Shown here: in pieces, positions 11,337 to 21,829 of the stretch
Layout: each line of letters starts with the position of its first letter
Position numbering within the stretch: the stretch's first letter is position 1
Assembly (NCBI GenBank): GCA_949358305.1
Contig: OX442315.1
Span: 1,862,001 to 1,922,000 of the forward strand
Length of the DNA stretch: 60,000 nt
Direction of reading: 5' to 3'
Source: Strigamia acuminata
Taxonomy: Eukaryota; Arthropoda; Chilopoda; Geophilomorpha; Linotaeniidae
Notes under the pieces: model-generated
Database searches by the model: none
What the model saw: only the letters and a program-made list of their open reading frames with translations
What the model was told of the DNA's origin: nothing
Translations under genes and position numbers: made by a program

Positions 11337-12128
11337 ATGGAACATACTTTAGTTGATTTTAATCAGTTAATAAATAATCATAATATCAAATTCGATTATA
11401 CAAAAGCTACTAGCCAAAAGTTCCCAGATGATTTAATAGACATATTGGAATATTATTTCAAAAATAAACTTCACTGTCAAATCTGCATTGTTAAATCCAA
11501 CAATAAATTGATTTTCATTCGAAATTATAAACCACGAAACAACTCTTTATTATTGTATAATATTAAAAGGAGAGTACTGTACACAAATGTTCTTTTGACT
11601 ATTCGTCATCCTATATTCAATAATACTTTTATTTTTAAGTACAATACATTACCAGTTTTTTTCAAGGAAGTAAATAGAAAAATAAAACTTATCACATTAC
11701 ATCACTCTCCATCTCTTCATTATATTTACGGCTTTTTATACAAAGAAAATTATTTTATTTTACAATATCCTATGTGGTCAGTGACAAAAGGAAATATCAT
11801 TTCGGATCCACTGATGTTTGTGAATAAAACCGGTTTAAAACAAATCTTTAAGCCAGTCCTTCATGATTTTACAGAAAAAGTAAATGATTTTTATTATAAC
11901 GTACGTGTTCTAAATCATGGATTATTTATAAAACTTAATTCTGTTTTCCAGAAGACAATTTCCACCTATCATTTATCTTTGTGTGATTTGCCAGATAAAA
12001 ACAATATACAACATAAATTGCAAAATTGTTGGATTTATCCAAACTTATGGCTTCAAAATAAATTGAATGATCGGTGCAGTAACAGCAATAAAAAAAATAA
12101 ATTGAATGCCTATGATAATTTCACATAA
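11337..12128 (+). CDS. Unknown viral-type protein, 263 aa
   Basis: An AT-rich intact ORF preceded at 11318-11330 by the recurrent TTTAAAAAAA motif. The protein is basic, rich in Asn, Lys, Tyr and Phe, with hydrophobic strands such as FIFKYNTLPVFF and YIYGFLYKENYFILQYP but no clear membrane segment or signal peptide. Residues 205-240 contain a Cys/His-poor tail ending in an Asn/Lys-rich stretch. The next ORF starts 31 nt later on the same strand and has its own copy of the upstream motif, so the two look co-oriented but separately expressed. No family recognised. Confidence 0.5.
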   Translation: MEHTLVDFNQLINNHNIKFDYTKATSQKFPDDLIDILEYYFKNKLHCQICIVKSNNKLIFIRNYKPRNNSLLLYNIKRRVLYTNVLLTIRHPIFNNTFIFKYNTLPVFFKEVNRKIKLITLHHSPSLHYIYGFLYKENYFILQYPMWSVTKGNIISDPLMFVNKTGLKQIFKPVLHDFTEKVNDFYYNVRVLNHGLFIKLNSVFQKTISTYHLSLCDLPDKNNIQHKLQNCWIYPNLWLQNKLNDRCSNSNKKNKLNAYDNFT

Positions 12129-12159
12129 TTGATTTTTAAAAAAAACATACATATTGGCA

Positions 12160-12969
12160 ATGTCTATGTTAGGGGAGAAGTATATTTCGGGGTATGATGT
12201 AGACAAACTAAATAGAAACAAGATATTAGCACTAAGCAATGCATTTAACAATAATTACGCCTATACTAAGTTTGACGATAATAAAAAGAAAAGTGTTATA
12301 ATTATCCTGTATGAAACAGATGGTATGCACAACTTTCTAAAAATGACATCTTCAATTACACCGGGAGAATTATCAAAACAGATAACTACGGATGAGATTT
12401 CCGAAAAACAGATTTCGAGATACGTAGAATTATTTACAAACAGGTTTCCTTTATTTAAAAGGCCATCTGACATAACAGAGAGAGATTTTTTGCTTCAAGA
12501 ATTATCTACCAACTTTTATAGATTTCATGCCAACCCAGCAATATGGTTATATAAAACAAACAGTTACATAGATATTAATGAAACTAAGTATACATCAAAA
12601 AAAGCTCTCAAAAATGACAAATGCAATATACTTATAACAAAAATAGACTGTTTTGCGACAATGTATGAAATACTACTAAAAGATGTCGATGCAGATACAT
12701 TTGCAAACTATTATCCAGGATTAAATAATAATTTAATATCGAAATACCAACAATTTAAATACAAAATTGTATTCAATAATGATCTGTATCCCCTTGAGAA
12801 AGTGACTAATTCATTGTTTGAAGTAAAAAAACACTATTTTTATTCTGTTAAAGATTGTAGCATTTGGGGTCTTCTTTCTAAAAACCCTGAAATAAGAGTG
12901 ATTAATACGGATCAATTGACATTAATAGAAAGGTTTCTACAATTAAAACACAATACAAATGACATATAA
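12160..12969 (+). CDS. Unknown viral-type protein, 269 aa
   Basis: The start at ATG 12160 is preferred; the frame extends to a TTG at 12154 but that is not a normal eukaryotic start. A T5A8 tract at 12133-12145 precedes it. The product is soluble-looking and mixed alpha/beta, with an early charged helix region, a hydrophobic strand VIIILYETDG, and a YPLEKVTNSLFEV segment near the C-terminus. It pairs with the ORF ending at 12128. I cannot assign a function or a known viral core gene. Confidence 0.5.
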   Translation: MSMLGEKYISGYDVDKLNRNKILALSNAFNNNYAYTKFDDNKKKSVIIILYETDGMHNFLKMTSSITPGELSKQITTDEISEKQISRYVELFTNRFPLFKRPSDITERDFLLQELSTNFYRFHANPAIWLYKTNSYIDINETKYTSKKALKNDKCNILITKIDCFATMYEILLKDVDADTFANYYPGLNNNLISKYQQFKYKIVFNNDLYPLEKVTNSLFEVKKHYFYSVKDCSIWGLLSKNPEIRVINTDQLTLIERFLQLKHNTNDI

Positions 12970-13523
12970 GAATTATTTGCCCTTTAAACATGTGAGGTAT
13001 GTTAATTTTTAGCGTATACATACACACCTGACACCTATCACAAACTGTGCTGCTATCAGAACTCTGCTAAATCATTATAAATAATACTCATTAGTTTGAT
13101 TTTAAATTATACTTAAAATAAACTTTAAAGCAGGGTTAATACAACTTAATCGTCTTACAAAAATATTTTAATTTTCAGGGATAATTTTCAGATATACCTG
13201 CCAAATTAAAGCATTCGAAAATCTTGTTCTGTTTAATCATATTATTTAGCACATTTTTTTTCTTTAAATTTTATTTATTCTTTATATAATGATTCTATAG
13301 TCTCTTATTTATTTGGTTTTCTCTAGGCTACATCCTTCACCTTTGTCACACCTCAAATACATTCCCAAATAAAAATTGTCAAAAAAAACGTGAACATATG
13401 GAGGTCATGTCAAAGTTTTCATTTCAAACAGTATTTGAAAATTGGCTTTATTTAAAATATTAAAGTATAAAATAATTTTAATATTTAAATTGGAGTTGGA
13501 GATGAAACCAAACACATTTTGAA
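12970..13523. other. Non-coding gap between viral and CCCH genes
   Basis: AT-rich sequence without a usable ORF. A pyrimidine-rich stretch ending TTTTCTCTAG near 13325 could be a splice acceptor for the downstream CCCH gene, but no donor can be paired with it. Confidence 0.4.
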
Positions 13524-14114
13524 ATGAAATGTACTGAAAATCTCCGAACAGCAAACATCTACTTCCAACACAATCAACATGTCAACAACATGTTCCAGGC
13601 CAACCATCAGAATGTGATAATGACCACGCCCGACACGCCCGCTGTATGGGCGAAAACCCAGATAAGAAACAACGTCAGACAAGGGGGCGGGAACCTGAGT
13701 GAATCCTTGAATCAGGATGCCACCCACCAACAGCAACAAACACAGAGCAGCTTATCCAGGTACAAGACAGAGCTGTGCAGGCAGTACAAGGCGAACACCA
13801 AATGTAGATATGGTTCTAAGTGCCAATTTGCACACGGTGCTCATGAGTTAAGAACCTTTGCAGAACACCCAGAGTACAGAACCAAACTATGTTATAAGTT
13901 CCACATAACTGGATTCTGTTCGTACGGTCCGCGCTGTCAATTCATACATAATTTCACATGTCCAGATTCCTACAAGGGGGAGTGTTCTCTAGCCTGTAAA
14001 TTGGTTCCGCAACTCAATTTTGCGGGACTCGATTTACCGAGAAAGGGAAATACCGCAAATCAGCCAATCCTAAACCAAACAAGCTCAACTCACTGTACAA
14101 CGAATTCACAGTAA
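13524..14114 (+). CDS. Tandem CCCH zinc-finger protein of the TTP/TIS11 (ZFP36) family
   Basis: This 196-residue protein has two perfect C-x8-C-x5-C-x3-H fingers at residues 85-104 and 123-142, separated by the 18-residue linker typical of tristetraprolin proteins. Both are preceded by the family lead-in (RYKTEL and YRTKL). Such proteins bind AU-rich elements in mRNA 3' ends and recruit deadenylation and decapping machinery. Flanks are Gln/Asn-rich and short, and the total is smaller than most animal homologues. The ORF is uninterrupted and its GC content is near 45%, well above the viral ORFs, so it looks host-derived: either the last exon of a spliced gene or a retrocopy. An AATAAA lies near 14582. 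Capture by the virus is possible but unsupported. Confidence 0.85.
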   Translation: MKCTENLRTANIYFQHNQHVNNMFQANHQNVIMTTPDTPAVWAKTQIRNNVRQGGGNLSESLNQDATHQQQQTQSSLSRYKTELCRQYKANTKCRYGSKCQFAHGAHELRTFAEHPEYRTKLCYKFHITGFCSYGPRCQFIHNFTCPDSYKGECSLACKLVPQLNFAGLDLPRKGNTANQPILNQTSSTHCTTNSQ

Positions 14115-16436
14115 TTGTTTAAGTAAATGAGAGTGCGTTCACTTATTGCAAATAAGCCAATTCCAATGTTAATTAATGTCAACCCCTTCGGGTTTCACAA
14201 AAATTCAACAGTGTTTGACTGGTCCGGCAGGATACCGGAACTAAATTTGTACTCAGACCAGCCTGGAATTCAGTGTCCAATTGCGATAGTTTGAAGTCAG
14301 CAAGGCGACCTTTGACTTGCCACAGGTCAATACGACGTGGAAGAAAAGACGGTAAAAAACATTTGCGGTAGACATGTAGAAGCAGTATTTCTAGTTGCTG
14401 TACTCCGATGCGCGTGTCGCACTAAATCGATGTCGGAATGCAAAATTAGTTTGATAGTGCTGCATAGAGGTCGCGGTAGATTGACACGCACGAGAAGCCT
14501 ACAGGTAGCTCCATACCTGATTCAGTCGCCAACACTCAACTTGAAGTTTGTGTTTCAACAAGATCTAAACCAACAACGGAAATAAAAAGCTTACTAAAAG
14601 GTGAATTTCGTGTATGTTATCTGTTTTGTGCCATCACCCTATGGTAAGCTTGCTTCATTTACTTTGAATAAGCTAAAAAGGCCTTCATCGTTGGCATTTT
14701 GTTACGTAATCCCTTGTATTTATTTTATTTATTTTTTTTTGGAAGTTAAATTTTTTTTATAAATAATAACGGTTTGTTATTACAAATTACAAAATTATAG
14801 ATCTATGTTTTAATAACAAAGAACAGTTGATAGTTAAAGATGAAAAAAATGCCAAGAATTGATTTTTTTCATCTTCCATTTCTCAATATTTCTTTTTGTT
14901 TTTAATTACATTTTAAAAAAAATTTGTCAAGGTTGCAAGTAAAGATCAAATTTTCTTTGTGTTATTTTTGCGATTAAATTCATGAGAAAGGCTTAAATTT
15001 AGTAAATAAATTGTGCAAGAAATTGTCATTGAATTCAAAAAATAGATAAAGTATGTAAAATTGTGTTCCCTGCTTTCCTTATTCTCTTTAATACAATCTG
15101 TTACATCTACGTCATAAAGTCAGTCATTAATTGGTGTGGACGTAGCAACCAAATTGAAAAAAAATTGTAAATTTTTGAAGGTTTTTTTAATAACTTTTAC
15201 GTACAAAAGTTTATTTTTATTACGCACGAAGCAATCAGTATAGAGCAGTGCAAAACAGCTCTCCCTTTCCGGAGTCTGATTTTCTAATGAAACAAATTGT
15301 AAAAAAGAAATAAAAACATTAAAAATTAAATAAACCATTAATTTGTTTTTCATTAGAAAATTAATTTTTTTGAATTGTTTGAATGTAGCTGGAATTTGTT
15401 TCTTTAACTCTCCAGTCTGGACATGCAGCGTTTAGCCGAACCAGAGAGTATGTATCCATATAGAACGGACATTCCCTAGACTGGACAAGTTTGTGGGATT
15501 CGGGCTACGCAGCTTACACTATAATAATTAAAATTAAAATTACTTTATTGCATTTGTTCGTGTTTGTTCGTTATCCGATCAATAGGATTTCTTTGGATAT
15601 TTTGTTATGTAAAAATAAATGTTTTGATTCATTTATCGAATTTTTTGTGCTCGCTTCAAACAAATTTCTCTTCTCAAAACGTTATGAATTCGCTTGTTTG
15701 CAAGGAATTTTTCCACGTTTATTGGAAAATATGAATTGCCTCTATACAACAAAAAACATTTTTTTTGCTTTTAATTTACATTTTTTTTCGTTTTTCTTAC
15801 CTTTCAATTCGAGAAGTATTTTCCTGTGTTTATCAAATTCCCAATTATCGTCTCGCCAAGAACAAAATACAGGAGAAAACTTCCGTTGAGGAAATGAATC
15901 GACATCAATGGGTCTTAGCCAATCATTGCGCATCATGAAATACTACGTTCATGTCGAATGTAAACGTAGCCACTGCCTTTCCTAAAAATATTTAAAAAAA
16001 TTATTATTTTTTTTAAAACATTTGCAATAAAATTCAAAAACTTTACTTCGAGGAAAAAATCAGCATATTTCATGGTGTAGTGAGCGTCTCCAGACCTGAT
16101 GGCTTCCGAAATTACCTAAAATCAAAGTATTAATGAAAATGCTAATATTTTTGTTGTAAAATTGCAAACACGTTCGGGATATCATCTGATCTCAAGTGCA
16201 AAATGAAAGTCGAGTTTTCAAGTTCGTGTTTAACAAATGCACTGGCGATAAAAAATAATATTTTTTTTAAAAGGGCACAAAGACCCCTCTATATTTCATA
16301 GAATTCTCTATTCATGTTTAACCCTGTAATTTATCTTGGAAACCAATTGATTAACTTAAGAAAAACTAGGTGTAAACGATGATAACAATACGCTATTTTG
16401 AAATCAAGCGCTTGTGCTCGCTGATACCTTGCTGAT

Positions 16437-17306
16437 ACGGTCGAAGCTCCTTTCCTGATTTTTCGCCTCAAAAAACCTCATCGAGGCACAACTAAATCAC
16501 CAGAGTTCGAAAACAGACTTCCAACTAACAGAAACTTCCGAATATTTACCGATTTTAGTGCCCTGCTCGCTCGAACCGCACATGTAAACTCTATTCCAAA
16601 AAGTATTACAAATACTCCCATTGGTTGGGAGATTCACAGTTCAGTTGTGTCTTGAATATGATGCTGTTTTCAGATTCCAGTAGACTTGTGCGAAGATTTT
16701 TTAAAGTGTCTCAACCAACCAACCAATGGGAGTATTTGTAATACTTTTTTGGAATAGAGTTTAGTCGCAGATAGGCACAACACGACTCCCAGTGTTAAAT
16801 TTCTTGTAAAAATAATACAAAGCACATATAATGAGTCAAATAGTTTTTTATTAATATTAAAAATCACAAAATCCTTTAATGAAAATTAAACTCCAGCATT
16901 TTTGTATATTAATATTTACACTGTAGTACTACATAATCCGCCAGGAAATAACACGTGGGAGCCATGCAGGTTGCAGACAATGGCCGATACCGAGGTTTGT
17001 TTTTTTGATCCGCGAATTTAATCGATTTTATATTAATTTCTTTTGTTGTAGGATTAATATTGCGTAATTATTCGAAAGATAAAGTATTTCTCCCAGCACC
17101 GATCGCTTTTAATTTATATTTATCGAAATTGAGCACGAAAATGCTCAGTTGTAACTTCACGCACGTGTGGCCGAAGCTCCATTCCGGGATTTTCGCATCG
17201 AAAAGCTCCATCGAGACACAATTGAATCACCAGAGCTCGAAAACAGACTCCTAAGTAACAGAAACTGCCGAATATTTACCGATTTCGGTTCCATGCTCGC
17301 CCGAAC
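16437..17306 (+). repeat. Two diverged direct copies of a ~140-bp segment
   Basis: The segment 16437-16582 and the segment 17162-17306 align along their length, sharing CACCAGAG.TCGAAAACAGA, ACAGAAACT.CCGAATATTT and ACCGATTT. They lie about 725 bp apart in the same orientation. The second copy stays open as a short frame (17167-17421), the first does not. This could be a decayed tandem duplication or two fragments of one repeat family. Confidence 0.65.
16586..16762. repeat. Fold-back inverted repeat with ~43-bp arms
   Basis: The left arm 16586-16628 and the right arm 16719-16762 are reverse complements apart from one extra A/T in a homopolymer. Landmarks are CTCTATTCC and CCCATTGGTTGG on the left, with their complements on the right. 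The loop is about 90 bp. The arrangement fits a miniature inverted-repeat element or a strong hairpin. No coding sequence is present. Confidence 0.85.
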
Positions 17307-19224
17307 AGCAAAAATGAAGGTGAAATCGAAAAAAAATATACATGAATTACTGACGATTGAAGAAATGTCGCCGATGAACTGCACTACGCCGACTGTCACG
17401 GACGAACAAAACCGACTGTAAAATAATCAACGGCGAGTTATAAAGGTCCGAGCATCCCGTCAAACAATGGTAGGAAGTTATTTATTTCCAATTAATTCAA
17501 AAATCTTAGAAGGAATAATCATTGAAAATTATTTATTTGATGATGGGTTTGTATTAAAAAAAACAACAACTGGCGGCACTAGAATCTCTGAGGATGATAA
17601 GCAAAGGCTTCGGATTTTGTCATAATGGCAGGGAATTGTTCTCTCAAATATTTGAGACATTTGTGATATTTAAGATATGACATTTATGATTAATTTGAAT
17701 AGTAGCTGCGGCATAAGCTCATTTATAAAAAAAAAATTATTATTCCTTATTATACTGATTTCTTTATTGAAGAAAACAAGAACCAAGCCGTAACTCATTT
17801 ACACCATCATTTAAATTCTCCCTGCAGTTGATGTTGAAGCAAGTATATTCGGCGAGTTGGAGTTTGAACTCTGTCTTCTACCGCCAGCGCCTGTTGTGGG
17901 TGGACTAATGTTGACTACAGGATGTTATGTCAATCTGAGAACGGTGATGTACTTACAGTTGGTGTTTGTCAAATACAGCTCACTCCCATCTTGATGCTAA
18001 ATTCGAACTACAAATCACATTCAATACAGAAAACTCGCTAATTTCAATTCTTATTTAGTAGTAATAAGCCTGATATTGGGGCTAATACTGCTAAAATAAA
18101 GTAAACAAACAACAATAAACACATCTTTAAAAATCATTTACAGCGTATTACCGAAATATTATTGCTTTATTTTCTCTGTGAGCACCATGCTCGACAATCG
18201 GCATGTTAAATGTATGTACAGAATGTGATGATGCCCAGTTTGAATTTAGCATCTTTAATTGTGGGCGACCAAGTTTTGGAATATGCCGTCTTGGTAGATT
18301 AATAACATTTGGTGATTGTAGGCAACCCAAATCCGTAACTACCGCTGTCAGCGGTTTGGTTCACCTAGGAGGTTGAAAAACCGCTGCGGTCAAGTTGCAG
18401 GTGGCAGGCTATTTATTTGCTGCAAGATAGGGGCCAGTTGCTTTGGGAGCGAACCATTTCCCATCTGCGGTAAGGTATTATTCAGAGGCTGTTGTTGATT
18501 GTTAGCCGATAACAGCGCCTTTTTGCAGTTGTCAGCTAACTGCGGCTTTTTCTGTCGCAATTTGCATAAGATCCGGGGCCAGCTCCACCGGTGTCGTGAG
18601 GGTGTTTGGTCTACATTTAATATACAGTAGCTGCAACTCCGTCAACTGTCTCTTGATTCATTACTACTGTCTGTGTTGCAATATTCGAGTCAGGTGTGGT
18701 AAAATTTTCTTGGTTAGTCGGTTTGTGGTTGTTGTTTTTACTAGCATGACTTACGTCAGAGTATTGTTCATTTCTGGGGTTAACCATGCAGTAACCAAGA
18801 CAAGACTGGGGGAAGTGAGCTGAACTGATCTGGCTTAATACTGCTAAAGAAGAACCAAAGTAAAGAAATTGTCTGCACAGAATCGGATGAGCAGTACGAA
18901 TTTAACAACATTAAGATACCAGGTTCGAAATCTGATTTTCACTAAAAAAACCCTAAATATGGAAAAAAACATGCATTTGGATTGAAGTTTTGCCAAAATC
19001 ATAAAAAAAACATTAAAATTGATTTATTTTAACATGGACAAATTCAAATAGTGCACTAAAACTGTCACGCGACCGTGGCTACGATCCTGGAAACAAAATT
19101 GTTCTAAACCTAAACAATAGACTGTATATACAAGTATAGACTTCTGTTAACACACTATTTAAAATTGTAGCGATGAATAATTGAGTATTCGTTTGTTTGT
19201 ATTTAAAAAAAGTAAGTAATCAAA

Positions 19225-20748
19225 ATGGAAAAGATAAATAATATTACTATAGTAGACTATCAAAATGCAATTTACTATGCTAATCGTAGTTTTTCGAGAC
19301 TTAAATTAAACGAGTTAATAAAAACAAATAAAATATTTGCAGACGTTGTAATTAGCGATTCCATATGGCCTTCTTGGTTCCATTTGCCAGAAAAATTAAA
19401 ATTTAAACGGAATTTCAAATCTTTATTCCCAACTGAGGAGTCATGTGAAAAAATTCATTGTTATCCCTACGTAAATGGTAAAGACCTTTGTACAAATAGT
19501 ATTGGAATGCAGACATTACATATAAATGAAATGACGTATCACGCCTGTCAAGACGTATGTTTCTGTTTAGACAAATCAAAGCCTAGCTTTCCCGAAATTC
19601 ATTGGTCAAAAATAAAAAAAACGTGTGTTTTTGGAAACACCGGCTTCAAAAATTGGTGCTTGTATCCGGAAACAAGACGAGAAGAAAAGAGAAAAGGGGT
19701 GACGAATGTTGCTCCATTTAAATGGATTGACAGTTTACAAAAATGTGAAATCACGAAGAAATATTGTGATTATTTTATACTGGATTTTAATAATGAGAAA
19801 AAGGAATGTATACAACCCGGGATACTTGAAACCATCGGCGAAATTCTGATTAGTAGGACAGCTGTCCGTAAAATTAAAGAGCGGATACAATCTGATGCAC
19901 CTGTTGCGGGCGATGAGACAATAAGTGACTCTGAATACGACATGTCACTCACGATACGAGAAATATTATTGGATTTTGGATTAGACAGGGCAGATTATTT
20001 GAGTAGTAAGCTACTTGATAAAATGAGAAAAATATCAACTGTTGCTTTAAGGAGAATTGGTTTGAGCGCTTTCACAAAACTTACTTCTATTTTACCCTTG
20101 AAATTTGCAAGTAAAATATTAATCTTTTCGCTACTTGTTGATAATACAATCAAAATTTTTATCTCACAGTTAAAACTACTTTTAAGAACTATTAGCTTAA
20201 TGTATCATATTTACAATTTGACATCAATCGGTGTTATGATAGTCGATGTTGTCGACCCGGAAGGATACAACTTTATGATTACACAAGAAACATTAAATAT
20301 GATAGAAATTGAATTTTGGGATGGTTTAAGACAGGATTATGGGTTTTTTGGTGAATATCCTTACACAGTTTCTCCAGAATTACTAATGTCATTATTTGAA
20401 ACCGAAAAAGGAATCGAAGAGAATGAATTACTAATAAAAGAAATATATATATATGAATATATAATAAATTTAGAAGTGAATAGTTTGGGGCAAGTAATTG
20501 AGCACATCGGAAGTACTGAATATCTGAAACTAGACAATGATTATTTAGAAAAACAGTATTTTGTAGATTATACAACTAAAACATCTCTGCTAATGTCAAA
20601 TATTAAAAAGGATATTTATAGCCCTCCAATTATTTTTTCTTTTATTTTTTCTGTTTTGTTTATAGGGCTACTAATTTTCATAAAAGTAAAGTTTTTAATA
20701 ATTTTAATTTTAGTTTCTATTTGGTCTTTACTTCAACTTATATTATGA
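19225..20748 (+). CDS. p74: P74/PIF-0 per os infectivity factor homologue
   Basis: A 507-residue protein with the P74 layout: an N-terminal segment with PSWFHLPEKL, a Cys block (SCEKIHCYPY, then TYHACQDVCFCLD), another Cys cluster around residues 130-200, an amphipathic or hydrophobic middle ending in VDPEGYN, and two membrane helices at about residues 468-507. P74 is an envelope protein of occlusion- or gut-infecting nuclear arthropod viruses, part of the entry complex that binds midgut cells. It is shorter than typical P74 proteins (about 640-700 residues), mainly in the central region, but has no frameshift or stop. A TTTAAAAAAA motif and a GTAAG lie 13-23 nt upstream of the ATG. I read the identity from motif order by eye. 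Confidence 0.75.
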   Translation: MEKINNITIVDYQNAIYYANRSFSRLKLNELIKTNKIFADVVISDSIWPSWFHLPEKLKFKRNFKSLFPTEESCEKIHCYPYVNGKDLCTNSIGMQTLHINEMTYHACQDVCFCLDKSKPSFPEIHWSKIKKTCVFGNTGFKNWCLYPETRREEKRKGVTNVAPFKWIDSLQKCEITKKYCDYFILDFNNEKKECIQPGILETIGEILISRTAVRKIKERIQSDAPVAGDETISDSEYDMSLTIREILLDFGLDRADYLSSKLLDKMRKISTVALRRIGLSAFTKLTSILPLKFASKILIFSLLVDNTIKIFISQLKLLLRTISLMYHIYNLTSIGVMIVDVVDPEGYNFMITQETLNMIEIEFWDGLRQDYGFFGEYPYTVSPELLMSLFETEKGIEENELLIKEIYIYEYIINLEVNSLGQVIEHIGSTEYLKLDNDYLEKQYFVDYTTKTSLLMSNIKKDIYSPPIIFSFIFSVLFIGLLIFIKVKFLIILILVSIWSLLQLIL

Positions 20749-21220
20749 AAAGGCACTTACCGTCTTGTTTCTTTTTTTTTCGTACATGATATTTAATTGA
20801 AATCAAATGGTTAACGCATGTATTAAGTACATAGTACAGTATCAAATACATGAATATCCATCAGTAATGTAACTAGTTTGCAGCGTAGTAAAGACAAAGT
20901 AATTATCTTTTTCATTGACTATTAATAAAACTTAAATTTCTATTTCATTTTATTGAATTATGTATCCTGTATGAGCTGTCTTAGTAGCTGAAGAAAATGC
21001 TGGGATGCTTGAGAGTGGGGTCATTAGTCACACAGAAGATGCATTATTTTTTTTGTTAAAACTTTTTTTAAGTCAATAGTTAGCTGAAATTGTTGATGTT
21101 TTTTTTTATGAACACAAAACTTACAGTTAGGAATCAACTTTAGAATTCATTTATGTTATGTTAGCACCTATCAGTGTCATGAGAGATCTTGGAACAGCTC
21201 ACACAACTGCGACATGAGAA
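20749..21220. other. Non-coding gap
   Basis: About 470 bp of AT-rich sequence between the converging P74 and thymidylate kinase genes. No ORF, and no repeat other than short A or T runs. Confidence 0.5.
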
Positions 21221-21826
21221 TTAAACAATGTCTGTTTTCTTCGGCATTTGCGCTAATAATGAGAAAACATGGTCACAGATGTAGTCTTGTGTAGTTTGTA
21301 TATTTTCGTACACCTTTATTAATTTGGAATTTGGGATGAAATTATTTTGACACATGTACATAAATTTGTCGTACACCTTTCTTTGGAAATCATTGTCGTC
21401 GTAAATTTCTGTTTTGCAGTGTATAAGTGGCTTCTTATTTAAGAAAAAAGTGATATCTGGTATTGGTAACCCCGTTTCGGAATTTAAGTACCACTCAATC
21501 TCATTCGAACTGGATAAAGCTAAAGAGTACGCAACACCACTTGAAGAAAATCTATCAGCAACAACAATTCTTTCATTCTTTAAAGCTGTTTCGATGTATT
21601 CCGTTTTCTCCCATCGATTAGCTGAAAATATCAGATGTGAAGCACGATCAGGCATTCTTTGAATTTTTCCTTTTAATAATCTGTTTATTAACCTTCCGGT
21701 CGTGGTATTTCTGTCAGGGAAACTAATTGGTACCACATCGTATCCTCTTTTTGTAAGTGTTTGAACAAGTAATTTACAATGCGTAGTTTTGCCGACACCG
21801 TCACATCCTTCAAAAACGAAGAACAT
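21221..21826 (-). CDS. tmk: Thymidylate kinase (dTMP kinase)
   Basis: The 201-residue length is normal for the family. The P-loop GCDGVGKTT lies at residues 7-15. The dTMP-site segment FPDR is at 36-39, and the DR(F) motif at 91-93 is followed by SSSGVAYS, as in eukaryotic-type enzymes. It phosphorylates dTMP to dTDP in the dTTP pathway and would support viral DNA synthesis in non-dividing cells. It begins 3 bp after the end of the 395-residue ORF on the same strand and has no promoter motif of its own, so the pair is likely expressed together. It complements the ribonucleotide reductase subunit 9 kb away. Intact and presumably active. Confidence 0.9.
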   Translation of the reverse strand: MFFVFEGCDGVGKTTHCKLLVQTLTKRGYDVVPISFPDRNTTTGRLINRLLKGKIQRMPDRASHLIFSANRWEKTEYIETALKNERIVVADRFSSSGVAYSLALSSSNEIEWYLNSETGLPIPDITFFLNKKPLIHCKTEIYDDNDFQRKVYDKFMYMCQNNFIPNSKLIKVYENIQTTQDYICDHVFSLLAQMPKKTDIV

Positions 21827-21829
21827 TTT

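Larger units (their letters stand above)
14115..19224. other. Host-like non-coding stretch with fold-back and duplicated segments
   Basis: Five kilobases with no supportable gene; frames here are short and show no conserved motif. It includes an inverted repeat (16586-16762), two diverged direct copies of a roughly 140-bp segment (about 16437-16582 and 17162-17306), and GC-richer patches at 17.8-18.0 and 18.3-18.7 kb, the second with a short hairpin (ACCGCTGTCAGCGGT). The right end reaches the promoter-like TTTAAAAAAA before the P74 homologue. Confidence 0.55.

Noticed and set aside
17167-17421. 84-codon frame in the second copy of a duplicated segment
   Set aside because: The first copy of the same segment has no open frame, so there is no sign of coding constraint.
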